A DNA stretch of 7,517 nucleotides from the NCBI GenBank assembly GCA_031271525.1, contig JAISVO010000050.1, positions 1 through 7,517 on the forward strand, given 5' to 3'. The DNA is from Oscillospiraceae bacterium (lineage in GTDB: Bacteria; Bacillota; Clostridia; Oscillospirales; UBA929). This document shows positions 1 to 6,050 of the stretch, one piece after another (position 1 is the stretch's first letter; each line of letters begins with the position of its first letter). The notes beneath the pieces are model-generated. The model was not told the origin of the DNA. It worked only from the letters and a program-made list of their open reading frames with translations, and did no database searches. Made by a program: the position numbers and the translations under genes.

Positions 1-1
1 G

Positions 2-40
2 ATGAAGCTGAAACTGCGGGGAGGGGCGTTCGTTGTTTGA
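2..40 (+). CDS. 3' end of upstream gene (possible XkdQ-like baseplate hub protein), partial
   Basis: The second reading frame is open from the window edge and stops with TGA at 38-40, leaving a tail that reads MKLKLRGGAFVV. The stop overlaps the TTG start of the next gene by 8 nt, the usual tight packing of phage tail genes. In PBSX-like modules the gene before DUF2577 is XkdQ/YqbQ, a late-control-D-like hub protein, and a short basic and hydrophobic C-terminus would suit it. Only 12 residues are visible, so the family is inferred from position alone. Frame 1 is also open, to a stop at 55-57, but its residues look less protein-like. Confidence 0.35.
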   Translation: MKLKLRGGAFVV

Positions 41-758
41 TTATTCTGATTTTTTAGGAGTCATAAAGAAAGCGGCGGTGGAAGCCGTGGGCGCGTCCAA
101 GCCGTTTCTGTTGACCTATGGCATGGTTACAAGCGCGTCTCCTTTAGAGGTCAGGATTGACCAGAAGCTGACGCTCGCCGCGTCCCAATTGCTGCTGACC
201 AACGCCGTGCGGGATTATTATGTGGATATGACGGTCAGCCACGTCACCGAACCGGCGCTGGACAACGTTTCGTTCGCGCACAGCCACGGTTACCGCGGCA
301 CGACGGAGCAAGAAGGCGACCACGAACACGCTGGGTCGTATCTGCCCGAAACGGCGGTGATCGTGACGCCGGACGGCGAACACGCGCACACCTACCCAAA
401 CGGAGAGGTTGACCCGTCTTCCGCCGGTGAGGACGCGTCCGAAACCATTCACACGCATACATACCCGGCGGGCGCGGTGAGCACCGAGGAAAACCATACC
501 CACCCCGGAACGGCGGTGCCGCAAACGACGCTGGTGATCGAGCCGGACGGCGGGCATGACCACGGCTACGGCGGGACGACCGATTCAGACGGTATTTTCG
601 GTGATAATCATCCCGGCGTTACCCATACGCACGGGTATGTCGGGCGGAAAAAGTTTCTCGTGCATCTGGGGCTGAAAGAGGGCGAGCGCGTGCTGCTGAT
701 GCGGATACAGGGCGGACAGCAATATATTGTTTTGGATAGGGTGGTGGCTCCGCAGTGA
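33..758 (+). CDS. DUF2577 (XkdR-like) baseplate protein with HxH-rich insert
   Basis: A 241-aa protein whose two ends match the DUF2577 family, small baseplate proteins of PBSX-like contractile phages. The N-terminal part carries AAVEAVGASKP and SPLEVRIDQKLTL (residues about 14-48), and the C-terminal part carries LKEGERVLLMRIQGGQQYIVLDRV (about 214-237, quoted in two pieces: LKEGERVLLM and RIQGGQQYIVLDRV). Between them, at 80-205, lies a long Gly/Thr/Asp-rich insert with seven HxH motifs at residues 83, 97, 117, 140, 155, 175 and 198. Family members are often nearer 100-130 aa, so the insert about doubles the length. Such motifs can bind metal in phage tail spikes and fibres; a metal role here is inference. 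The start is TTG, chosen because GGGGAGGGG at 18-26 lies 6 nt upstream and no in-frame ATG precedes the conserved N-terminus. The gene ends in a GTGA overlap with the next gene. Confidence 0.85.
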   Translation: MFDYSDFLGVIKKAAVEAVGASKPFLLTYGMVTSASPLEVRIDQKLTLAASQLLLTNAVRDYYVDMTVSHVTEPALDNVSFAHSHGYRGTTEQEGDHEHAGSYLPETAVIVTPDGEHAHTYPNGEVDPSSAGEDASETIHTHTYPAGAVSTEENHTHPGTAVPQTTLVIEPDGGHDHGYGGTTDSDGIFGDNHPGVTHTHGYVGRKKFLVHLGLKEGERVLLMRIQGGQQYIVLDRVVAPQ

Positions 759-1153
759 TTCCGGTTGTGAACGAATACGCCGCAAGCTTCGCGCTGCGGG
801 AGATGCCCAGCAAGACTCATCGGTTTGACCTGTCCGCGCGCCATGTGCGGGGCGAGACAGACCGGCTGGAGGCGATGCGGCAGGCGGTCTACCTGATCGT
901 GTATACCGAACGGTATCGGTATCCGATCTATTCGCGGAACTACGGCGCGGAACTGGAAGAGCTGATCGGGAAACCGATTCCGTATGTGCTGCCGGAGATC
1001 AAGCGGCGCGTGACCGAGGCGTTGACACAGGATACCCGAATCACCGGCGTTGACGGCTGGTCTTTCGACGTGCAGCGCGGCAAGGTCACCGCGACGTATA
1101 CGGTGCATACGATTTACGGAGAACTTGACGAACAATTGACGGTTAACAGTTGA
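755..1153 (+). CDS. DUF2634 (XkdS-like) baseplate wedge protein
   Basis: A 132-aa protein of the DUF2634/XkdS family, related to T4 gp25-like baseplate wedge subunits that link the sheath to the baseplate. Visible family signatures are PSKTHRFDL (18-26), the EAMRQAVYLI helix (39-48), TERYRYPIYSRNYGAELEEL (51-70) followed by IGKP, an EIKRRVTEAL helix (81-90) and the C-terminal strand TYTVHTIYG (114-122). GTG at 755-757 overlaps the preceding stop by 4 nt (GTGA), so translation is probably coupled. The last eight codons (DEQLTVNS, 1127-1150) are not family sequence: they lie inside the intergenic repeat that also follows the capsid gene, so the repeat appears to have supplied the C-terminus and stop. 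In PBSX-like phages XkdT (baseplate J) should come next; here a repeat mosaic and the portal gene follow instead. Confidence 0.88.
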   Translation: MIPVVNEYAASFALREMPSKTHRFDLSARHVRGETDRLEAMRQAVYLIVYTERYRYPIYSRNYGAELEELIGKPIPYVLPEIKRRVTEALTQDTRITGVDGWSFDVQRGKVTATYTVHTIYGELDEQLTVNS

Positions 1154-1210
1154 GAAGCGCGAACCCGCCTCGACATCCCCCCGGCGAATCGAAGGGGGAC
1201 GGGGAATACG

Positions 1211-1238
1211 GCGGCGTGCCGGGGTCGTCACGCCCTAC
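1211..1238 (-). repeat. GTAGGGCG hairpin module, copy in mosaic A (inverted)
   Basis: On the minus strand this reads GTAGGGCGTGACGACC then CCGGCACGCCGC and aligns with 6074-6101 at 26 of 28 positions. A 6-bp stem, GGCGTG (1213-1218) with CACGCC (1229-1234), closes a 10-nt loop that is identical in both copies. The two differences between the copies form one stem pair, so pairing is kept. Confidence 0.8.
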
Positions 1239-1282
1239 GCGTCCTAAGTGTTATCGGTTATCTGTTCGTTGTTCACTGCCGT

Positions 1283-1330
1283 AACATCCCCCGGCGGCAT
1301 TCGCCGCCACCCCCTTCCGGCGGAAGGGGG
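1283..1330 (+). repeat. AACATCCCCC double-hairpin module, copy 1
   Basis: A 48-nt unit that is 46/48 identical to 6103-6150. It holds two adjacent perfect hairpins. The first is GGCGGC (1293-1298), loop ATTC, GCCGCC (1303-1308). The second is CCCCCTTCC (1310-1318), loop GGC, GGAAGGGGG (1322-1330). No T-run follows, so it does not look like an intrinsic terminator. Confidence 0.85.
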
Positions 1331-1367
1331 CTGCGCGGGTCAATGATCAACGACAGGAGGACAAGCC

Positions 1368-2828
1368 TTGAAAGCGTTATTTTTGCGGGACGCCCAATCC
1401 GGGCTGCCCTCCGCCGGCGCGCCGATGACCGACGTTCAGTTTTTGGAGCGGGAGATCGCCGCGTGGTTGGAATCGAAAGAGCGAGCCGCCCAGATTGCCG
1501 GGGAGGAATACTACAACGGCAATCAGGCGATTACGTGCCGGGAACGGAGGGTTGTGGACGCGTCCGGCGAGATGCACCGCGTCAACCGCCTGCCGAACAA
1601 CCGGATCGTGGACAATCAATACGCCAAGATGGTGGATCAGAAGACCAACTATCTGCTGGGACGACCGTTCTCGTTCGATACGGGCAACGACGCGGCGTAT
1701 GACGCCGCGCTGGGGGATGTGTTCTCCCGAAAGACGCGGCGTCTGCTGCGGAATGTGGCCGAGGCGGCGTACACCGGCGGCAAGGCGTGGGTGTACCCTT
1801 ATTACGGGCAGGACGGGGCGCTGGCGTTTACCGCCTTCCCGGCGCATGAAATCCTCCCGTTTTGGGCTGACCGGGAACACACCGAACTGGACGCCGCCGT
1901 GCGCCTGTACGCGGTCACCCGGTACAATGACCTCGGGAAAGCCGACACCGTGAACAAAGCCGAGGTGTACCACGCCGGGGGGATTGACCGCTTCGAGTGG
2001 AAAAAAGGCAAACTGATCCCCGACCCGGATAACCCGCCCGGAAGCCACGCCGTGGTGAGCGCGGGCGGGAAGGACGCGCCTTACAATTGGGAGCGGCTTC
2101 CGTTGGTCTGCTTTAAGGCGAACCGCCGGGAAACGCCGCTGTTGCTCCGGGTGAAGTGCTTGCAGGACGCGCTGAACCTGATGCTCTCCAACTTCGCGAA
2201 CAACATGGAGGAGGACGTGCGGAACACCGTCCTTGTGCTGAAAAACTACGACGGGGAAGACTTGGGCGATTTCCGGCACAACCTGACCGTGTACGGCGCG
2301 GTCAAGGTGCGCGACATCAACGGAGCGCCGGGCGGCGTAGAGACGCTGACGATAGAGGTCAACGCGGAGAATTACAAGGCGATTCTCGAACTGCTGAAAA
2401 AGGCAATTGTAGAGAACGCCCGCGGCTTCGACGCGAAGGACGACCGCCTGAGCGGGACGCCGAACCAACTGAACATTCGCAGCATGTACAGCGACATCGA
2501 TCTGGACGCGAACGAACTGGAGGCGGAGTTTCAAGCGGCGTTTGAAGAACTGCTGTGGTTTGTCAACCAGTATCTTGCGAACTCCGGCAAGGGGGCATTC
2601 GACGTCGCGGACGTGAAAGTGATCTTTGACCGGGATATACTGGTCAACGAGAGCGAAACGATTGACAACGGCGTGAAATCGGCCGGCATTTTGTCCCGCG
2701 AGACGATTGTGAAACAGCACCCGTGGGTCAGCGACCCGGCGGAAGAGATCAAGCGGATTCAGAAGGAGGAGCAGCCGGACACCGACAGGGCGGCGTTCAA
2801 TGCTTCCCGCGCCAAACAGGATGAATAA
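1368..2828 (+). CDS. Phage portal protein, SPP1 gp6-like
   Basis: A 486-aa protein of the SPP1 gp6-like portal family (SPP1 gp6 is about 500 aa). Portals form a 12-subunit ring at one capsid vertex through which DNA is packaged and ejected. Signatures include EEYYNGNQAI (46-55), NRLPNNRIVDNQYAKMVDQK (73-92) followed by TNYLLGRPF, and SGTPNQLNIRSMYSDIDLDA (362-381), a motif typical of the family. The charged C-terminal tail (about 455-486) is also usual. The start is TTG, supported by a full AGGAGG at 1355-1360 with 7-nt spacing; the next in-frame ATG (residue 20) lacks such a site. The 3' end overlaps the minor head gene, as usual for portal/gp7 pairs. No terminase gene lies upstream, where it would be expected. 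Confidence 0.93.
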   Translation: MKALFLRDAQSGLPSAGAPMTDVQFLEREIAAWLESKERAAQIAGEEYYNGNQAITCRERRVVDASGEMHRVNRLPNNRIVDNQYAKMVDQKTNYLLGRPFSFDTGNDAAYDAALGDVFSRKTRRLLRNVAEAAYTGGKAWVYPYYGQDGALAFTAFPAHEILPFWADREHTELDAAVRLYAVTRYNDLGKADTVNKAEVYHAGGIDRFEWKKGKLIPDPDNPPGSHAVVSAGGKDAPYNWERLPLVCFKANRRETPLLLRVKCLQDALNLMLSNFANNMEEDVRNTVLVLKNYDGEDLGDFRHNLTVYGAVKVRDINGAPGGVETLTIEVNAENYKAILELLKKAIVENARGFDAKDDRLSGTPNQLNIRSMYSDIDLDANELEAEFQAAFEELLWFVNQYLANSGKGAFDVADVKVIFDRDILVNESETIDNGVKSAGILSRETIVKQHPWVSDPAEEIKRIQKEEQPDTDRAAFNASRAKQDE

Positions 2829-4182
2829 CGCCGAATACTGGGCGCGGCGGATGGTGATTCTGCATACGGCGCTGGAAGATCGCGGTCTGGAGTATATACA
2901 CAACCTTGAAACGCAGTTCGACCGAGCCGCCGCGAGCATTGAGCGGGATATATCCGTGTGGTACCAGCGGTATGCGGACAACAACGCCATATCGTACGCC
3001 GAGGCGCGGAAGCGGCTGACGGCGGGCGAGCTGAAAGAGTTCCGATGGTCGGTGAAGGAGTATATCCGGCGCGGGCAGGAGAGCGCCCTTGACGGGCGAT
3101 GGGTCAAGGAGTTGGAGAACGCCTCCGCGCGGATGCATATCTCCCGGCTGGACGCACTGAAACTGCAATTGCAGCAGCAGGCGGAGGTTTTGCACGGCGG
3201 GCAGCTGGACGGGCTGGACGCGCTGCTGCGGCGCACGTACGCGGACGGGTTCTACCAAACCGCGTTTGAGGTTCAGCGCGGGATTGGCACAGGCTGGACG
3301 CTGCACGGGCTAAACGAAGGCACGGTTGGCAAGGCGCTGTCACGTCCGTGGACAACGGACGGCAGGACGTTCTCCGGGCGGATATGGGCGAACCGGGACG
3401 CGCTTGTGCGCAGCGTCAACACACACCTGACGCAGGCGATCATACGCGGCGACGGCGCGAGGGGCGCGATTGACGCCGTGATGCGGGATATGCGCTCTTC
3501 GAAGTCCAACGCCGCGCGGCTGGTGATGACCGAGAGCGCCGCCCTCGCCTCCGCCGCGCAGAAAGATTGCTTTAATACGTTGGGCGTGGAGCGGTATGTG
3601 ATCGTCGCGACGCTGGACAGTATAACCTCCGACGTCTGCCGTGATCTGGACGGCAAGGTTTTCAGGATGCCCGAATACGCCGTCGGCGTGACCGCGCCGC
3701 CGTTCCATCCGTGGTGTCGTACCTGCACCGCGCCGTGGTTCGAGGACATGGCCGGTCTAGGCGAACGCGCCTCCCGCGACCCGGCGACCGGGAAGACGGT
3801 CACCGATGTGCCAAAGGACATGAAGTACCCGGAGTGGAAGGAAAAGTATGTTACTCAGGAGACATTGAAAAAGCCGTACGCGTTTGCTATAATAGGGGTG
3901 CGAACTTCAACAGGCGCAATTGTGCAAAGTGTGGCGGGTCATTTTGAGGATAGTATGGACAAACGAGGTTTTTCGATAGCGGAGGTCATTGATGCATTAG
4001 AGCATCCATTGCACGTCACAGAAACTGTCATCGATGCGCGGGGGAGACCGTCGCAACAGTTTATTGGCGTACGCGCCACGGTTGTATATAACTCGGTGGA
4101 TAACACGGCTGTAACTGGCTGGTTGACTGGGGAAAAACGGATAAAAAAGTATGGAGGTGTGAGCAGTGAAAATACAACTTGA
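2800..4182 (+). CDS. Minor head (MuF/SPP1 gp7-like) protein with C-terminal RNase-like toxin domain
   Basis: A 460-aa fusion. The N-terminal helical region and MuF domain (SPP1 gp7-like head morphogenesis, about 1-320) end in the signature TLDSITSDVCRDLDGK (271-286) and PPFHPWCRTC (300-309). Such proteins enter the capsid in few copies and may travel with the DNA. After a linker (314-355) comes a domain of about 100 residues (359-452) absent from plain gp7 proteins: AGHFEDSMDKRGFS (379-392), a helix, HVTETVIDARGRPSQQFIG (405-423), a strand, and TGWLTGEKRIKKY (439-451). The H...R-G-[FIV]-S opening, GRPSQxFIG and basic end resemble BECR-fold RNases (DUF4258/PBECR-like); H381, R389, R416, S418 and T443 are candidate catalytic residues by inference. 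The fold matches the MuF polymorphic toxin concept. GC content drops where this domain starts. ATG 2800 has a modest AGGG (2787-2790); ATG 2821, inside the portal stop, would give a more family-like N-terminus (MNNAEYW). Confidence 0.88.
   Translation: MLPAPNRMNNAEYWARRMVILHTALEDRGLEYIHNLETQFDRAAASIERDISVWYQRYADNNAISYAEARKRLTAGELKEFRWSVKEYIRRGQESALDGRWVKELENASARMHISRLDALKLQLQQQAEVLHGGQLDGLDALLRRTYADGFYQTAFEVQRGIGTGWTLHGLNEGTVGKALSRPWTTDGRTFSGRIWANRDALVRSVNTHLTQAIIRGDGARGAIDAVMRDMRSSKSNAARLVMTESAALASAAQKDCFNTLGVERYVIVATLDSITSDVCRDLDGKVFRMPEYAVGVTAPPFHPWCRTCTAPWFEDMAGLGERASRDPATGKTVTDVPKDMKYPEWKEKYVTQETLKKPYAFAIIGVRTSTGAIVQSVAGHFEDSMDKRGFSIAEVIDALEHPLHVTETVIDARGRPSQQFIGVRATVVYNSVDNTAVTGWLTGEKRIKKYGGVSSENTT
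3865..3893 (+). promoter_or_regulatory. Near-consensus sigma-A promoter inside the minor head/toxin gene
   Basis: TTGAAA (3865-3870), a 17-nt spacer and a perfect TATAAT (3888-3893), with an extended TG at 3885-3886. Transcription would start near 3900. It lies at the junction between the MuF part and the toxin domain, at the left edge of the low-GC segment. The resulting RNA would cover the last part of the toxin domain and the whole downstream small gene, and would stop at the terminator at 4401-4426. Activity is inferred from the match alone. Confidence 0.65.
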
Positions 4183-4384
4183 TGAGAAGCAGAGCGCGGC
4201 GTTAGCCAAAATCGGCATACCGTATTCAATGGAAACCGACTACAAAGGCGATGCGCTTCTTGAGCTAGAGGATGCCATAACTAATTACGTTGTACAAAAC
4301 GAAATTAACGATAGTGGCACCACGGTATTCGGCGAAGAACTGTTGCTCATCCATGATCACATAGTAAAAGAATACGACCGTTAA
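4166..4384 (+). CDS. Small acidic protein, candidate immunity protein for the MuF toxin domain
   Basis: A 72-aa acidic protein (MKIQLDEKQSAALAKIGIPY at the start, rich in D/E, with an ELEDAITNYV helix in the middle and an LLLIHDHIVKEYDR end). It has no signal peptide or membrane segment. The start is GTG 4166, chosen because a strong GGAGGTG (4153-4159) lies 6 nt upstream. It overlaps the toxin-domain gene by 17 nt in another frame, so the two are coupled. Composition is AT-rich like the toxin domain and unlike the flanking head genes. Small acidic proteins beginning MKIKL-x-E/K-x-Q directly after toxin-bearing minor head genes are something I recall from clostridial prophages, but I cannot name a family. 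Position, size, charge and shared composition make immunity the best guess. A small structural or moron protein of other function is possible. Confidence 0.75.
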   Translation: MKIQLDEKQSAALAKIGIPYSMETDYKGDALLELEDAITNYVVQNEINDSGTTVFGEELLLIHDHIVKEYDR

Positions 4385-4400
4385 GCAATTACGCTGATTT

Positions 4401-4426
4401 AACCACTCTTTATAGGGTGGTTTTTT
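4401..4426 (+). terminator. Intrinsic terminator after the candidate immunity gene
   Basis: AACCACTC (4401-4408) pairs with GGGTGGTT (4415-4422), including one G-T wobble, around the loop TTTATA. The run TTTTTT (4421-4426) overlaps and follows the stem. It is the only convincing Rho-independent terminator in the window and closes the low-GC cassette, 16 nt after the stop codon. Confidence 0.8.
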
Positions 4427-4522
4427 CATACCCAAATTACCGCTTTGCCCGGCGGACAACAAATCGGGCGCCGCGATACCGGGACTGGCCGGACAAAAAA
4501 GGATAGCGGACGGAGGTACATC

Positions 4523-5122
4523 ATGCTGGAATGGCTGAAAACGATCTTAGGGGCGCACTACACCGAGGAGATTGACAAAAAGGTATCCGAGGAAGTCGGG
4601 AAGGGTTTTGTCGCCCGCGCCGACTTCAACGCGGCGAATGAGGCGAAGAGAAGTCTGGAGGGGCAAATTGCCGAACGGGACAAGCAGCTGGCCAACCTGA
4701 CGAAGAATGCCGGGGACGCCGGCGCGCTGGCCGACGCGTTGAAAAAGGCGAAGGAAGACAACGAGACGGCGGCGAAAGCTCACGCGGACGAAATATCCAA
4801 GATGCGCCTGGACGCCGCGGTGGAAAAAGCCCTGACCAGCGCGGGAGCGAAGAACGCCACGGCGGCGCGCGCGCTGCTGGCGGATTTCCTCAAGGACGCG
4901 AAGGCGGGCGAGGACGGCACAGTGCGCGGTCTTTCGGCGGAGATCGAAGCCCTCGTTAAAGCGGAGGGTACGGCGTTTTTATTCAACGCGAAGGACGCGC
5001 CGCCGGTGATACACGGCATGAAACCCGCCGAAGCCGGGGATACGCCACCGGCAGGAACCCAAACCGCCGGCACGAGCGCGGCGATGAATCAAATTTTGAG
5101 AGGAACGATAGTCAATGGCTAA
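4523..5122 (+). CDS. Phage scaffold protein, GP20-like
   Basis: A 199-aa, highly charged, helical protein with the layout of the phage minor structural GP20/scaffold family, which guides capsid assembly and is then lost. The N-terminus reads MLEWLKTILGAHYTEEIDKK (1-20). A long coiled-coil region (about 30-100; RSLEGQIAERDKQLANLTKN and DALKKAKEDNETAAKAHADE) is followed by LDAAVEKALTSAGAKNATAA and an AARALLADFLKDAK helix, both typical of GP20 proteins. The C-terminus is Pro/Gly/Thr-rich and low in complexity. I chose ATG 4523, with GGAGG at 4512-4516 and 6-nt spacing, over an upstream in-frame ATG at 4445 that has no ribosome site and would add 26 residues not seen in the family. The gene overlaps the major capsid gene by 8 nt. 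It lies just behind a terminator, with no clear promoter between, so late transcription must read through. Confidence 0.88.
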   Translation: MLEWLKTILGAHYTEEIDKKVSEEVGKGFVARADFNAANEAKRSLEGQIAERDKQLANLTKNAGDAGALADALKKAKEDNETAAKAHADEISKMRLDAAVEKALTSAGAKNATAARALLADFLKDAKAGEDGTVRGLSAEIEALVKAEGTAFLFNAKDAPPVIHGMKPAEAGDTPPAGTQTAGTSAAMNQILRGTIVNG

Positions 5123-6050
5123 CATACTGACAAGGGCGAACGCCCAAGTGCTGATTCCGCCGGAGGTATCCAAGGAGATACTGGACGGCGTCCGCAAACA
5201 ATCGGTCGCGATGGCGCTGATGAAGCAGCTCCCCAACATGAGCACAAGCAAGCGCGAGCAGCCGGTGCTGACCATGCTGCCGGTCGCAGACTTCGTGAAC
5301 GGCGACAGCGGCATGAAGGTAACAACCAACGCGGCGTGGGACAAGAAGACGATGGTGGCCGGCGAGATCGCCGCCGTTGTCCCTGTCCCCCAAGCGGTTC
5401 TCGACGATTCCGACTATGACCTGTGGGGACAAATCCGCCCGCTGATCGAAGAGCAGTTCGGGCGCGTGTTCGACCGGCAGGTATTCACCGGCGGCAACCC
5501 GAAAGCGCCCGCCGAATGGCCGGCGGCTTTGATCTCGGGCGCGGCCGCGGCGGGGAATGTCGTTACGCTCGGAACCGGGATCGACGTAGCCGAGGACTTC
5601 AACCAGCTGTTTGCCGTCTTGGAACAGGACAGCTACAGCGTCACCGGCGTGGCGGCACAAGAGCGGCTCAAGGTGCTCCTGCGCGGACTGAGGAATACGC
5701 AGGGCGACCCGATCTATCAGCCGGTCGCGGGCGCAACTCCCGCGTCGGTCTACTCGGTACCGACGCGCTTTGTGCCGTTCGGCACATGGGACGCGGCAAC
5801 GGCGCTCGCGCTCGCGGGCGACTGGAACAACGCTGTATACGCGATGCGTCAGGACATCACGATCCAAAAGTTTGACACCGGCGTGATCAGCGACGACGAC
5901 GGCAAGGTCGTGTATAACCTGCTGCAGCAAGACATGATCGCCGTCCGCGCCGTCATGCGGCTCGCATGGCAGGTCGCGAACCCGATCGACATCGACCGGC
6001 AGGACACCGCGCGGACGTATTATCCGTTCGCCGTGCTGACGAACAGTTGA
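5115..6050 (+). CDS. Major capsid protein, HK97 fold
   Basis: A 311-aa protein with features of the HK97-type capsid family: an N-terminal arm and helix (PPEVSKEILDGVRKQSVAMA, 16-35), a TMLPVADFVN strand and VTTNAAWDKKTMVAGEIAAV (69-88), the spine helix with DLWGQIRPLIEEQFGRVFDR (103-122) and its QVFTGG end, an A-domain region (about 140-260), and a C-terminal strand/helix set (QDMIAVRAVMRLAWQVANPI, 273-292). There is no N-terminal delta domain or protease, which fits a separate scaffold gene upstream. ATG 5115 has GAGAGGA (5098-5104) and overlaps the scaffold stop (ATGGCTAA). The last three codons and stop (ACG AAC AGT TGA, 6039-6050) belong to the repeat that fills the gap downstream, so the end of the protein (TNS) may have been set by repeat insertion. 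Confidence 0.92.
   Translation: MANILTRANAQVLIPPEVSKEILDGVRKQSVAMALMKQLPNMSTSKREQPVLTMLPVADFVNGDSGMKVTTNAAWDKKTMVAGEIAAVVPVPQAVLDDSDYDLWGQIRPLIEEQFGRVFDRQVFTGGNPKAPAEWPAALISGAAAAGNVVTLGTGIDVAEDFNQLFAVLEQDSYSVTGVAAQERLKVLLRGLRNTQGDPIYQPVAGATPASVYSVPTRFVPFGTWDAATALALAGDWNNAVYAMRQDITIQKFDTGVISDDDGKVVYNLLQQDMIAVRAVMRLAWQVANPIDIDRQDTARTYYPFAVLTNS

Larger units (their letters stand above)
1127..1338 (+). repeat. Intergenic repeat mosaic A
   Basis: This stretch holds no gene. It consists of short modules that recur elsewhere in the window. 1126-1152 is a forward AACAATTGACGGTTAACAG array that matches 6037-6059 at 21 of 23 positions. 1172-1198 is a shortened ACATCCCCC...AGGGGG unit. 1199-1214 reads ACGGGGAATACGGCGG, resembling 6153-6178. 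1211-1238 is the reverse complement of 6074-6101 (26 of 28 positions). 1256-1276 is a reverse-oriented array (TCTGTTCGTTGTTCACTG). 1283-1330 matches 6103-6150 at 46 of 48 positions. The arrays at either side face each other, as in mosaic C. The mosaic lies exactly between the baseplate and head genes. Confidence 0.85.

Noticed and set aside
1310..1330. Perfect 9-bp hairpin considered as a terminator before the portal
   Set aside because: No T-run follows, the loop is 3 nt, and the same unit recurs at 6130-6150 as part of a repeat.
1127..1338. CRISPR-like array in the repeat mosaics
   Set aside because: Repeats are short, irregular and change orientation, with no evenly spaced unique spacers.
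1343..1702. 119-codon sense frame starting with ATG just before the portal
   Set aside because: The AGGAGG at 1355-1360 lies inside this frame and serves the portal TTG at 1368; the residues are Arg-rich and match no family.
1377..3236. 619-codon antisense open frame opposite the portal gene
   Set aside because: A by-product of high GC and codon bias in the portal and minor head genes; its residues are Arg/Val/His-rich without a domain, and the sense genes are clearly recognised.
3981..3994. GGAGG followed by ATG inside the toxin domain
   Set aside because: The ATG is out of the toxin frame and meets a stop after two codons (ATG CAT TAG).
4445..4522. Longer scaffold start at ATG 4445
   Set aside because: No ribosome site precedes it, while GGAGG at 4512-4516 fits ATG 4523 and the family N-terminus.
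5112..5930. 272-codon antisense open frame opposite the capsid gene
   Set aside because: Lies over a firmly recognised capsid gene and reads as Arg/Val-rich low-meaning sequence.
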